Origin: an uncultured Muriicola sp.
GTDB taxonomy: Bacteria; Bacteroidota; Bacteroidia; Flavobacteriales; Flavobacteriaceae
Direction: 5' to 3'
DNA: 64,000 nt
Assembly: GCF_947258935.1 (NCBI RefSeq)
Contig: NZ_CAMYKH010000017.1
Location: forward strand, 1-64,000
Part shown: piece after piece, positions 17,691 through 26,560 of the stretch
Numbering within the stretch: position 1 is the stretch's first letter
How the letters are laid out: every line of letters begins with the position of its first letter
Translations under genes and position numbers: made by a program
Notes under the pieces: model-generated
The model's database searches: none
Seen by the model: the letters and a program-made list of their open reading frames with translations, nothing else
What the model was told of the DNA's origin: nothing

Positions 17691-18419
17691 CTAAAACCCA
17701 TTTATCTTGAACAAACTACGAATTCTCATACTAATCACGCCAAAGATCGCTTCCCAGATAATAGAAGAACTCATCTTGGACTTCCCTTTTTCACGATCTG
17801 TAAATATGATAGACACCTCTTCTATTTTAAATTTCATTAAATGGGCCCTGTACTTCATTTCTATCTGAAAGGCATATCCAATAAACTTAACAGCGTCTAA
17901 ATCCAAGGCCTCCAAAACATGCCTCTTATAACAAACAAAACCAGCAGTGGGGTCATGAACACGCATTCCCGTAATTATCTTAACATAAAACGAAGCCCCA
18001 TAAGAAAGTAATACTCTGTACAAAGGCCAATTCACCACATTTACCCCTTTTTTGTACCGAGAACCCACAGTAACATCTGCCCCGTTCACACACGCCCTGT
18101 ATAAACGTGTTAGATCCGATGGTCTGTGAGAGAAGTCGGCATCCATTTCAAAAATATAGAGATATTCCCTTTTCAAAGCCCATTTAAATCCGTGAATATA
18201 AGCAGTTCCTAAACCGGCTTTTTCGGTCCTAACTTCCAAAAATAATTTTCCTTCGTATTTGTTCTGTATAGCCCGGACTGCCTCAGCAGTGCCGTCTGGT
18301 GAATTGTCATCTACCACTAAAACATGGAATTCCTTTGGAAGGTTGAAAACAGCAACTATAATGTCTTCAATATTCTCAAGTTCATTGTAGGAGGGGATAA
18401 TAACTAAACTGTCTGTCAT
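17691..18419 (-). CDS. Polyprenol monophosphomannose synthase-like glycosyltransferase (GT2)
   Basis: A 242-residue GT2 enzyme. It has the nucleotide-binding start VIIPSYNELENIEDI, the DDNSPDGTA motif, the metal-binding DxD in EMDADFSH and a GSRYKKGVNV loop, all typical of dolichol/polyprenol-phosphate mannose synthases that load a sugar on a lipid carrier. The frame extends to 18536, but the TATTTTTG promoter box at 18439-18446 and family length favour 18419. The divergent neighbour is a GT39 enzyme, a family that uses such lipid-linked sugars. Confidence 0.9.
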   Translation of the reverse strand: MTDSLVIIPSYNELENIEDIIVAVFNLPKEFHVLVVDDNSPDGTAEAVRAIQNKYEGKLFLEVRTEKAGLGTAYIHGFKWALKREYLYIFEMDADFSHRPSDLTRLYRACVNGADVTVGSRYKKGVNVVNWPLYRVLLSYGASFYVKIITGMRVHDPTAGFVCYKRHVLEALDLDAVKFIGYAFQIEMKYRAHLMKFKIEEVSIIFTDREKGKSKMSSSIIWEAIFGVISMRIRSLFKINGF

Positions 18420-18438
18420 CGAAAGGTGGCAATTATGG

Positions 18439-18446
18439 CAAAAATA
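18439..18446 (-). promoter_or_regulatory. Putative -7 promoter box of glycosyltransferase-pyrC operon
   Basis: The minus strand reads TATTTTTG, matching TAnnTTTG. It supports the ATG at 18419 as start. Confidence 0.5.
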
Positions 18447-18550
18447 GTGCTTTAATGCGACTGAACCGAAATCATACTTTAATTTTCTTCCTCGAATAAA
18501 CTTAGGGTTACGTGCTATTATTTGTAATTTTGACACGAATTCGATCTAGA

Positions 18551-20215
18551 ATGAAACAAAAGTTTCCTGCAGCATTCCTTTATTTTCTGGCCGCCGTTTT
18601 AATATTGAATATTCTTCAGGCGGCAATTACAGAATTGATCTTTGACGAGGCGTACTATTGGTATTACGCCAAGGATCTGGCCTGGGGATACTTTGATCAT
18701 CCTCCTATGGTGGCCTTTTTGATCTCCCTGGGGAGCACCTTATTTAATGGAGAATTAGGGGTCAGATTATTAAGTTGTTTATTAGGTGTGGGCACTATGA
18801 TAATATTGTGGTTGCTCATAGATAACCCAAAAAAGAAGGAATACATTCCGCATTTCTTTGTGTTGATCCTATCAATGACCCTGATTCAGGCCTATGGATT
18901 CCTAATGTTGCCAGATACCCCACTGTTGTTTTTTACCGCTTTGTTCTTTTTGGTCTATAAGAAATTTATTAATGCTCCGGGAATGCTTATTTCTTTGTTC
19001 TTGGGAATTGTGATGGCCGCTTTGATGTACAGTAAATACCATGCCTTTTTGGTGATCTTTTTTGTCCTTCTCTCCAATTTAAAACTCTTAAAAAACCACT
19101 TTGCCTGGGTTGCCGTCCTTGTCTCACTACTTTGTTATACCCCGCATTTCCTCTGGCTTTATGAGAACGATTTTGTATCCATTAAATATCATCTATTTGA
19201 AAGGCCAAACAGACCCTATGAATTCTTTGATTTTACACTGGGCTATTTTTTGAACTTACTAGCCATTTTTGGGCTAACCTTTCCTTGGATATACAAAGCA
19301 TTGATCAAATCTAAAGGGAAGGATCAATTTAATCGGGCCTTGTTATTTGTCAGTTATGGAATCTTATTATTTTTCTTGCTTTCAAGTCTGCAGCGCAGGG
19401 TACAAACACAATGGATCATTCTAATTTGCATTCCCATGGCCGTAAATGCCTACGAATATATGTTGGAATACCCAGGGGCCAGAAAATGGATAGTACGCCT
19501 GGGATTGGCAAATATTGCCATTTTACTTTTTCTTAGAATTGGATTGGTATACGAGCCACTGTTCCCCGTGGTTTATGAGACGCATGGAAATAAAGCCTGG
19601 GTTGGAAAGATCACTTCACAAATAGGGAATATTCCTGTTGTTTTTAAAAATTCCTACAGGATGGCGCCTATGTTTTCTTATTATTCCGGCAATTCTTCTT
19701 TTTCATTAAATGATGTAAATTATCGAGAAAATCAATATTCTATAGATGAATCTGAAGAAGTGGTACGCGGTCAGAAAGTACTTTTTGTTTCTGGAAAAAT
19801 GAAGGAAGGTGGTATTTCTTTTACTATGCCAGACAGTACTTTACTTTATGGGATCTATGTAAATCCTTTTGAATCTTTCAGAAAGTTGAAAACCCGGTTA
19901 AACTTAACCCTGAATGCCAAAACAGATCGCAATTCTTCTTTTATGGTTTACAATCCATATTCATTCGCAGTTCCAATCAGTAAACTTAAGTTTGGCTTGG
20001 TTATAATGGATAGTTATAAACGGGTCTTGGAAATAGTTCCGGTAAAAGCGCTTCCCAAAGGGGAAATCATAGACCTGCTTGCACCTATGGCTGAGCATGA
20101 ATTTGAATTTACATTGCCAAATTTCTCCTATGAAAAGGCTAGCTATTTGAAAATAGTGATTTCAGAAAATGGACTATCCTGGGGTTTGAACGGCGAAAAA
20201 TTAAAGTTAGACTAA
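18551..20215 (+). CDS. GT39-family (ArnT/PMT-like) integral membrane glycosyltransferase
   Basis: A 554-residue protein with about ten to twelve membrane spans and a soluble C-terminal domain of about 150 residues. The first loop has the family signature acidic pair in FDEAYYWYYAKDLAWGYFDHPPMVA. A second acidic motif LMLPDTPLLFF follows in the next loop. The family moves a sugar from a polyprenyl phosphate to lipid or protein outside the inner membrane. It is divergent from the polyprenol-phosphate GT2, which may supply the donor. The ATG at 18551 is preferred to 18512. Its stop overlaps the DUF4271 start. Confidence 0.85.
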   Translation: MKQKFPAAFLYFLAAVLILNILQAAITELIFDEAYYWYYAKDLAWGYFDHPPMVAFLISLGSTLFNGELGVRLLSCLLGVGTMIILWLLIDNPKKKEYIPHFFVLILSMTLIQAYGFLMLPDTPLLFFTALFFLVYKKFINAPGMLISLFLGIVMAALMYSKYHAFLVIFFVLLSNLKLLKNHFAWVAVLVSLLCYTPHFLWLYENDFVSIKYHLFERPNRPYEFFDFTLGYFLNLLAIFGLTFPWIYKALIKSKGKDQFNRALLFVSYGILLFFLLSSLQRRVQTQWIILICIPMAVNAYEYMLEYPGARKWIVRLGLANIAILLFLRIGLVYEPLFPVVYETHGNKAWVGKITSQIGNIPVVFKNSYRMAPMFSYYSGNSSFSLNDVNYRENQYSIDESEEVVRGQKVLFVSGKMKEGGISFTMPDSTLLYGIYVNPFESFRKLKTRLNLTLNAKTDRNSSFMVYNPYSFAVPISKLKFGLVIMDSYKRVLEIVPVKALPKGEIIDLLAPMAEHEFEFTLPNFSYEKASYLKIVISENGLSWGLNGEKLKLD

Positions 20216-20871
20216 TGGAGCCGGTACTAAGAGAAATTGGAAAAGTAGACTGGATCACACTGATCATTTTTTCGAGTGTAATATTTCTCGTGCTTGCCAA
20301 AAGTCTGTTTTATGGCCGTTTTCTAAATTTTATGATTCTTCCTTTTAATAACAAGTACATTTTTCTCTATAACAAGAAGGACCGTTTGATGAATTGGTTT
20401 CATATTTTTTTTACTGCTTTTCAATTACTTAATTTATCCTTGTTCCTGTACCTGGCGATCTCCATTTATAAGCCCAATGAAGTAGTGCCGTCACCCTTAT
20501 TATTTACACTTATCCTTGGCCTTGTTTTTTTATTTCTTTTTATCAAGATCCTAATTCAATTAGGCAATAGTACCATCTTTAATAATCAATATGTAATTAC
20601 CGAGATCCTCTTTAAAAAGATCTCCTATTTGAATTATAGCAGTCTTGTTATGTTTCTAGCCAATGTGCTATTGACATACGTTTTTATGGGATCTAAGACA
20701 GTTGTAATTTTATGTAGTGGTCTTATTTTACTTATTCTTATTCTTGGTTGGGTCACAATAATTAAAACGCATCTTAAGTTCCTTACGAGCCACTTTTTCT
20801 ATTTTATTTTGTACCTTTGCGCTCTTGAAATTGCCCCGATTATTATTATTGTGAACGCTCTAAAAGTTTGA
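20215..20871 (+). CDS. DUF4271 integral membrane protein
   Basis: A 218-residue protein with about six membrane spans and the family's FYGRFLNFMILPFNNKYIFLYNKK region after the first span. Function is unknown. In Bacteroidota it commonly sits directly before hemD, as here. The ATG overlaps the stop of the GT39 gene (taATGg), so the two are translationally coupled. Confidence 0.85.
   Translation: MEPVLREIGKVDWITLIIFSSVIFLVLAKSLFYGRFLNFMILPFNNKYIFLYNKKDRLMNWFHIFFTAFQLLNLSLFLYLAISIYKPNEVVPSPLLFTLILGLVFLFLFIKILIQLGNSTIFNNQYVITEILFKKISYLNYSSLVMFLANVLLTYVFMGSKTVVILCSGLILLILILGWVTIIKTHLKFLTSHFFYFILYLCALEIAPIIIIVNALKV
20812..20819 (+). promoter_or_regulatory. Putative internal -7 promoter box before hemD
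   Basis: TACCTTTG followed by CG is a classic Bacteroidota -7 box. It lies inside the end of the DUF4271 gene, about 58 bases before the hemD ATG, and could give hemD its own transcript. Confidence 0.45.
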
Positions 20872-20876
20872 TATCT

Positions 20877-21623
20877 ATGAAAATCAAAACGATTTTGGTT
20901 TCCCAGCCAGAACCTAAGATGGAAAACTCTCCATACTTGCGGCTTATTGAAAAACAGCACGTACGAGTAGATTTCAGGCCTTTTATCCACGTGGAAGGAG
21001 TAAACGCAAAATCGGTAAGGCAACAAAAAATAGATCTCAATGACTTTACTGCTATTATATTAACGAGTAGAAACTCGGTCGACCATTTTTTCCGTATTGC
21101 TGAGGAGATGAGATTTAAGGTGCCTGATTCGATGAAATACTTTTGTCAGTCAGAAGCAGTTGCTTATTATCTTCAGAAATACGTGATATACAGGAAGCGT
21201 AAAATCTATGTGGGGAAACGCAATTTTACAGATCTGCAAACCTTGTTCAAAAAATATAAGGAAGAAAAATTCTTACTGCCATCCTCCGATGTATTAAAAA
21301 GCGTTGTCCCGGATATCCTCAATGAGATGAACCTAAATTGGACAAGAGGTATTTTCTATAAGACCGTTATAAGTGATCTTTCGGATCTGCGTAATGTGTA
21401 TTATGACGTCCTGGTATTTTTCAGTCCTTCCGGTATCGAGTCGCTTTTAAAGAATTTCCCCGATTTTGAACAAAATGAGACAAGAATTGCGGTTTTTGGT
21501 AATTCTACTATTGCAGCGGCTACAGATGCTGGCTTAAGAATAGACATTCAGGCGCCTACGCCAGAAACTCCTTCTATGACCATGGCCTTACAGAAATATA
21601 TTACAAGTGTCAACAAGAAATAA
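20877..21623 (+). CDS. hemD: Uroporphyrinogen-III synthase
   Basis: A 248-residue protein of the HemD fold, which closes hydroxymethylbilane to uroporphyrinogen III in haem and sirohaem synthesis. The family is poorly conserved. The recognisable parts are the VSQPEPKMENSPY start, the AIILTSRNSVDHFF segment, VFFSPSGIESLLKNFP and a late VFGNSTIAAATDAGLRIDIQAPTPETPSM. The ATG at 20877 is used instead of a TTG at 20868. A strong terminator follows. Confidence 0.88.
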   Translation: MKIKTILVSQPEPKMENSPYLRLIEKQHVRVDFRPFIHVEGVNAKSVRQQKIDLNDFTAIILTSRNSVDHFFRIAEEMRFKVPDSMKYFCQSEAVAYYLQKYVIYRKRKIYVGKRNFTDLQTLFKKYKEEKFLLPSSDVLKSVVPDILNEMNLNWTRGIFYKTVISDLSDLRNVYYDVLVFFSPSGIESLLKNFPDFEQNETRIAVFGNSTIAAATDAGLRIDIQAPTPETPSMTMALQKYITSVNKK

Positions 21624-21645
21624 TTCTTGATCAGATCATATAAAA

Positions 21646-21667
21646 AAAGCCTCCCAACGGAGGCTTT
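21646..21667. terminator. Bidirectional rho-independent terminator, hemD / pckA
   Basis: A 9-bp perfect stem AAAGCCTCC / GGAGGCTTT with a CAAC loop. T-rich tracts follow on both strands, serving the convergent hemD and pckA genes. Confidence 0.85.
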
Positions 21668-21673
21668 ATTCTT

Positions 21674-23290
21674 TTAAAAAGCATATCGTTGTGGCCCACC
21701 CCTACGAATCTCCTCATTTGCATATGACTCAAATTTTATGAAATTCTCGCGGAAGGCATTAGAAAGTTTAAAGGCAGTTTTATAATAAGCCTCGTCATTG
21801 TTCCATGTTGCTCTGGGACTTAAAACGCTGGTAGGAACTCCGGGGCACGATCTTGGTTGAGCTACTCCAAAAACCGAATGGATATGATACGTATCATAGG
21901 AATACAATCCTAAATCCCCGTTTAAAGCAGCATGAATCATAGCCCGGGTGTATTTTAATTTCATTCTTGTTCCCACACCGTAAGGCCCACCGGTCCATCC
22001 GGTATTCACTAGCCATACATTTACTCCGGATTCTTTCATTTTTCTACTGAGCATTTCTGCATATTTTGTAGGATGTAATGGCATAAATGGTGCACCAAAA
22101 CAAGCTGAAAAAGATGGTATTGGTTCAACAACCCCTGCTTCTGTTCCTGCCACTTTTGCCGTATATCCCGAAATAAAATGATATGCTGCCTGACTTGGTG
22201 TTAATTTACTGATAGGAGGAAGTACCCCAAATGCGTCTGCCGTTAAAAAGAAAATATTCTTAGGGTTTTTTCCAATAGATGGTTGCTGGATATTATCTAT
22301 ATGATAGATGGGATAACTAACACGAGTATTTTGAGTGATAGATGTGTCTTCAAAGTCTACGTTCCCTTCGTCATCCATGATCACATTTTCCAGGATCGCC
22401 CCTTTTTTAATGGCATTATAGATCTCAGGCTCATTCTCCTGGGATAAATTGATAACCTTGGCATAGCATCCACCTTCAAAATTAAAAATGGTGTCCTCTT
22501 TCGTCCAGCCATGTTCATCATCGCCTATTAGTCTGCGATGTGGATCTGTTGACAATGTGGTCTTACCAGTGCCAGATAATCCAAAAAATATGGCGGTGTC
22601 TCCTTTTGGACCCACATTGGCTGAACAGTGCATAGGGAGGATATTGTGGTAGACGGGGAGTAGAAAGTTTAAGGCAGAGAAGATGCCTTTTTTTATCTCT
22701 CCTGTATATCCTGTACCACCTATAAGAGCAATTTTCCTGGTGAAGTTTAAAATAGCAAAATTGTGCTGTCTGGTCCCGGAAGTAGCTGCATCAGCCAAAT
22801 ATCCAGGCGCATTTAGAACGATCCAATCTACAGAAAATGATTCCAATTCCTTATCAGTAGGTCTAATGAACATGTTCGATGCAAACATACTAGACCATGG
22901 ATATTCTGTAATAACTCTGATTCCCAGCTGATATTCCTTGTCTGCACAGGCAAAACAATCTCGTACATAGACTTCTTTGTCTGAAAGATAGGATGCTACT
23001 TTTTCGTAAAGCACATCGAATTGATCCGGATCGAAAGGCTTATTAATTGGCCCCCACCATACCTTATCCTCGGTAATTTCATCTTTCACAATAAATCGAT
23101 CCTGAGGTGCCCTACCTGTGAACTCCCCTGTATTAACAGCCAGAGCACCAGATGAGGCTTCAGTACCCATCCCTCGTTCAATGGTCATATCATGCAGCAT
23201 ATCCGGGGCTAATTGATAATGAATATGTTTGCTTTCAATACCATATGCATGTAACGAAATCGATTTCGTAGATGGGTTAGAATAAGTCAT
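21674..23290 (-). CDS. pckA: Phosphoenolpyruvate carboxykinase (ATP)
   Basis: A 538-residue enzyme converting oxaloacetate and ATP to PEP, the entry to gluconeogenesis. The kinase P-loop is GLSGTGKTTLSTDP (near residue 240). The metal and substrate motifs GDDEHGWT and FNFEGGCYAKVI follow. An FTGRAPQDRFIV loop occurs near residue 55 and the adenine-binding RMKLKYTRAMI late. Length is normal. A TAGTTTTG promoter box lies 21 bases before the ATG. Confidence 0.97.
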   Translation of the reverse strand: MTYSNPSTKSISLHAYGIESKHIHYQLAPDMLHDMTIERGMGTEASSGALAVNTGEFTGRAPQDRFIVKDEITEDKVWWGPINKPFDPDQFDVLYEKVASYLSDKEVYVRDCFACADKEYQLGIRVITEYPWSSMFASNMFIRPTDKELESFSVDWIVLNAPGYLADAATSGTRQHNFAILNFTRKIALIGGTGYTGEIKKGIFSALNFLLPVYHNILPMHCSANVGPKGDTAIFFGLSGTGKTTLSTDPHRRLIGDDEHGWTKEDTIFNFEGGCYAKVINLSQENEPEIYNAIKKGAILENVIMDDEGNVDFEDTSITQNTRVSYPIYHIDNIQQPSIGKNPKNIFFLTADAFGVLPPISKLTPSQAAYHFISGYTAKVAGTEAGVVEPIPSFSACFGAPFMPLHPTKYAEMLSRKMKESGVNVWLVNTGWTGGPYGVGTRMKLKYTRAMIHAALNGDLGLYSYDTYHIHSVFGVAQPRSCPGVPTSVLSPRATWNNDEAYYKTAFKLSNAFRENFIKFESYANEEIRRGGPQRYAF

Positions 23291-23310
23291 AGATGAGATA
23301 TTTTCTTGTA

Positions 23311-23318
23311 CAAAACTA
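23311..23318 (-). promoter_or_regulatory. Putative -7 promoter box of pckA
   Basis: The minus strand reads TAGTTTTG (TAnnTTTG). The predicted leader is about 14 bases. Confidence 0.45.
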
Positions 23319-23357
23319 GATAAAAATAGAGCAGTGCCCTATAAAATAGGACAATGT

Positions 23358-23744
23358 TTAGCCTAAATACTTAAAAACACGATGTCCAATTAACACCCAA
23401 CCGCTTATAAGGAATCCGCCCCCCAAAGGAGTAATAAAAGCGAGGGATTTGAAATTAATAGAAGTTAGCTCATTGGTGGCCAATAAATAAATGGAGAATG
23501 AAAAAAACACAACCCCAATAGTGAAACAGTAATAGATCCATTTTTTTTGCGTAGCTGTCCATTGTACCGTAGAACCTAACCACAAAAGTACTAATGCGTG
23601 ATACATTTGATAAGTGACCCCTGTTTGGAAACTATCAAGGGAAGACTCACTTAGCATGCTCTTCAATCCATGAGCCCCAAATGCCCCTAAAATCACAGAA
23701 AGCACTCCAAAGAAAACAGCTGTAAGTAAAATTGTTCTGTTCAT
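23358..23744 (-). CDS. DUF423 small membrane protein
   Basis: A 128-residue protein with four membrane spans and the DUF423 signature GVLSVILGAFGAHGLKSMLSESSLDSFQTGVTYQMYHALVLL, cited here as positions 15-56 (GAFGAHGLK and YQMYHALVLL are the key parts). Function is unknown. It stands between pckA and the divergent saccharopine dehydrogenase gene, with no obvious operon partner. Confidence 0.88.
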   Translation of the reverse strand: MNRTILLTAVFFGVLSVILGAFGAHGLKSMLSESSLDSFQTGVTYQMYHALVLLWLGSTVQWTATQKKWIYYCFTIGVVFFSFSIYLLATNELTSINFKSLAFITPLGGGFLISGWVLIGHRVFKYLG

Positions 23745-23823
23745 AACTTAATGGCCTTGTTTTTTTATAAATGTAACAAATTGATACCTTAGTATTTCTT
23801 GAATTCAAAAGTAACTCATAAGA

Positions 23824-25197
23824 ATGACGCGTAAAATTTTGATCTTAGGAGCTGGGAAATCTACCTCCTATATGTTAGATTATTTTCTGGAGAAATCCTT
23901 GAGTGAAAACCTGCAGATAACCATTGCCGATCTTAATACCGATGCTATTCCGGCTCATATTAAAGAACATAGTGCCTGTACTCTTTTAACCCTTGATATC
24001 TCAAATTCTGAGAAAAGACAAGATACTGTCTCACAGGCAGATATTGTTGTATCCATGTTACCTGCACGATTCCATGCTACTATTGCTTCGGACTGCCTGT
24101 TGCTTAAAAAAAATCTCGTCACAGCATCCTATGTAAATGATGAAATGAGATCAATGAATGAGAGAGTCAAAAAGGCCGGACTAATCTTTATGAATGAAAT
24201 AGGTCTAGATCCGGGGATAGATCATATGAGTGCCATGCAGGTCATTGATCGTATTCGAGATAAAGGAGGAAAAATGCTCTTATTCGAATCCTTCACCGGA
24301 GGTTTGGTTGCTCCTGAAAGTGATTCTAACCTGTGGAACTACAAATTTACCTGGAACCCGAGAAATGTTGTGATAGCCGGGCAGGGGGGTACTGCCAAAT
24401 TCATTCAGGAAGGAACCTATAAATATATTCCGTATCACAAGCTCTTTCGTCGTACAGAATTCATGGAAATAGAAGGCTACGGAAAATTTGAAGCCTACGC
24501 CAACCGCGACTCCCTGAATTACAGGGAAGCTTATGGTTTAGAAGATGCCCTTACCCTTTATAGAGGTACTATGCGCAGGGTTGGCTTTTCGAATGCATGG
24601 AACATGTTTGTACAACTTGGCATGACAGATGACAGCTATATTGTCGAAAATTCGGAAAGATTGTCCTATAGAGACTTTACGAATCTATTCCTGCCCTATT
24701 CTCCCACAGATTCTGTGGAACTAAAATTACGGCATTATCTCAAAATAGATCAGGATGACAGTAAGTGGAGTAAGCTGCTAGAATTAGATCTTTTTAATCC
24801 CAAAAAGATAATTTCGCTTAAAAAGGCAACACCCGCACAAATGTTACAAAAGATACTTGAAGATCAGTGGACCTTAGCAGAAGATGATAAGGATATGATC
24901 GTTATGTATCACAAATTTGGCTATGAAATTAATGGGAAAAAAGAACAAATAGATTCAAATATGGTAGTGTTGGGAGAAAATAGAACCCACACAGCGATGG
25001 CCAAGACCGTTGGACTTCCCGTTGCAATGGCAACCCTTTTGATCCTAAATAAAAAGATCACTACTCCCGGGGTGCAGATCCCGATCAAAAAGGAAATTTA
25101 TGAGCCAGTATTAAAAGAACTAATCACTTATGATGTAGTATTCAATGAATATAAAGTGCCCTATCTTGGGTATAATCCAGATTCTGTTGCTGGTTAG
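23824..25197 (+). CDS. Saccharopine dehydrogenase family protein (lysine catabolism)
   Basis: A 457-residue two-domain oxidoreductase. The Rossmann start is ILILGAGKSTSYMLDYF. Substrate-domain motifs include NEIGLDPGIDHMSAM and the FTGGLVAPESDSNLWNYKFTW region of glutamate-forming saccharopine dehydrogenases (LYS9/AASS type), with GYGKFEAYANRDSL later. It would split saccharopine to glutamate and aminoadipate semialdehyde in lysine breakdown. An Lrp-type regulator follows, which fits amino-acid catabolism. No lysine-ketoglutarate reductase is in view. Confidence 0.88.
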   Translation: MTRKILILGAGKSTSYMLDYFLEKSLSENLQITIADLNTDAIPAHIKEHSACTLLTLDISNSEKRQDTVSQADIVVSMLPARFHATIASDCLLLKKNLVTASYVNDEMRSMNERVKKAGLIFMNEIGLDPGIDHMSAMQVIDRIRDKGGKMLLFESFTGGLVAPESDSNLWNYKFTWNPRNVVIAGQGGTAKFIQEGTYKYIPYHKLFRRTEFMEIEGYGKFEAYANRDSLNYREAYGLEDALTLYRGTMRRVGFSNAWNMFVQLGMTDDSYIVENSERLSYRDFTNLFLPYSPTDSVELKLRHYLKIDQDDSKWSKLLELDLFNPKKIISLKKATPAQMLQKILEDQWTLAEDDKDMIVMYHKFGYEINGKKEQIDSNMVVLGENRTHTAMAKTVGLPVAMATLLILNKKITTPGVQIPIKKEIYEPVLKELITYDVVFNEYKVPYLGYNPDSVAG

Positions 25198-25244
25198 AAT
25201 ATGTAAGGAGAAATAGTATCTTTAGTAAATTTCAAAACATAAAT

Positions 25245-25715
25245 ATGTCTTCTTCTAACGATAAAGTAAAAATAGATGGTATTGACAAAAAGATACTGCG
25301 GTATTTGATGGAAGATGCCAGGAGACCTATTCTGGAAATTTCACGAAATATTGGTATCTCTGGTGCCGCTATTCACCAACGGTTGCGGAAACTAGAGAAA
25401 TCTGGTTTAATCGCCGGGTCTAAATTTGTAATAAATCCAAAAATTCTGGGCTATACGACCATGGCATATATTGGAATTTTTCTCGATAAGGCAATGAGTA
25501 ATCCTAAAGCTGTAAAAGCACTGGAGAAGATCCCCGAAGTTCTGGAATGTCATTACACCACCGGGAATTGGTCTATCCTAATCAAGGTGCTATGCAGAGA
25601 CAATGAACATCTAATGCATCTCCTTAATAAAAATATTCAGCAAATTGAAGGAGTGTCAAGAACAGAGACCTTTATTTCGCTCAATCAGCAAATAGACCGT
25701 CAAATTACTATCTAA
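25245..25715 (+). CDS. Lrp/AsnC-family transcriptional regulator
   Basis: A 156-residue regulator with an N-terminal helix-turn-helix (IDKKILRYLMEDARRPILEIS and ISGAAIHQRLRKLEKSGLI) and a C-terminal RAM ligand-binding domain (TTMAYIGIFL, LECHYTTGNWSILIKV). It is 47 bases downstream of the saccharopine dehydrogenase gene and may control it and the alanine dehydrogenase gene nearby. That target set is inferred from position only. Confidence 0.93.
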   Translation: MSSSNDKVKIDGIDKKILRYLMEDARRPILEISRNIGISGAAIHQRLRKLEKSGLIAGSKFVINPKILGYTTMAYIGIFLDKAMSNPKAVKALEKIPEVLECHYTTGNWSILIKVLCRDNEHLMHLLNKNIQQIEGVSRTETFISLNQQIDRQITI

Positions 25716-25721
25716 TAAAAA

Positions 25722-25751
25722 AAGCCAGTTCGTTAGGATCCAAACTGGCTT
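25722..25751 (-). terminator. Rho-independent terminator of the zinc peptidase gene
   Basis: Perfect 9-bp stem AAGCCAGTT / AACTGGCTT with a 12-base loop. The T-run lies on the minus strand, so it mainly ends the minus-strand peptidase transcript; it also lies just after the Lrp stop. Confidence 0.75.
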
Positions 25752-25769
25752 CACTCAATATTATTCAAA

Positions 25770-26465
25770 CTAATCTCTTCCTCCTAATACTTGTAACCCC
25801 CAATAAACGAGAGTTGCCAAAGATCCTATGGCCGCTACTAAATAAGTGCGTGCGGCCCAATTAAGGGCATCTTCAGATCCTTTAAACTCTTCCTGGGTTA
25901 CCATGTTCTTTTGTTTTAACCAAGCCAATGCTCTGTTACTGGCGTCGTATTCCACCGGAAGTGTAATAAAACTAAATAAGGTAGCTAAACCCATCAAAAT
26001 TAGTCCAGTAACCGCTACCCAAAATCCAAGTCCGGCTCCTGCTGCTGCACCTAAAATAATACCCCCGAAAACAATCCAGGTAGACATACCAGAAGTAACA
26101 CTTACTACCGGGACCAGTTTGGAGCGTAAGGTCAACCATTCATAGGCATGTGCATGTTGCACCGCATGGCCACATTCATGAGCGGCCACCGCCGCCGAAG
26201 CTGCATTTCTCTGATTATATACACTCTCACTCAAATTTACTGTCTTGTTTACAGGATTATAGTGATCTGTTAACATCCCTGACGTAGAGACCACTTTTAC
26301 ATCTCTTATGCCATGGTCTGCCAACATCTTTTCTGCAATTTCTGCTCCACTCATTCCATTTCTAAGATGCACCTTGGAATAATGTTTGAACTTGCTTTTC
26401 AATTTACTACTTACCAGCCAACTTACCAATGCAATGGCTCCAAGCAAAATATAATAGATCATCAT
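25770..26465 (-). CDS. YugP-type membrane zinc metallopeptidase
   Basis: A 231-residue protein starting MMIYYILLGAIALVSW (membrane span). A cytoplasmic or periplasmic domain holds the zinc motif AAHECGHAVQHA (HExxH variant HECGH), followed by two or three more spans. This is the Zn_peptidase_2 / YugP layout. The frame extends to a TTG at 26483, but the ATG at 26465 is preferred. Its protease activity is predicted from the motif; substrates are unknown. Confidence 0.88.
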   Translation of the reverse strand: MMIYYILLGAIALVSWLVSSKLKSKFKHYSKVHLRNGMSGAEIAEKMLADHGIRDVKVVSTSGMLTDHYNPVNKTVNLSESVYNQRNAASAAVAAHECGHAVQHAHAYEWLTLRSKLVPVVSVTSGMSTWIVFGGIILGAAAGAGLGFWVAVTGLILMGLATLFSFITLPVEYDASNRALAWLKQKNMVTQEEFKGSEDALNWAARTYLVAAIGSLATLVYWGLQVLGGRD

Positions 26466-26510
26466 ATAATTCTCATTTAACAATTAAAATTACAAAATAC
26501 ATAGCAAAAA

Positions 26511-26530
26511 CCCCGCCAAGGAAGGCGGGG
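26511..26530 (-). terminator. Rho-independent terminator of alanine dehydrogenase
   Basis: A GC-only 7-bp stem CCCCGCC / GGCGGGG with loop AAGGAA. On the minus strand it is followed by a run of T, downstream of the ald stop. Confidence 0.85.
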
Positions 26531-26560
26531 TGAAAAATACTGACAAAATGTAAGTAAATC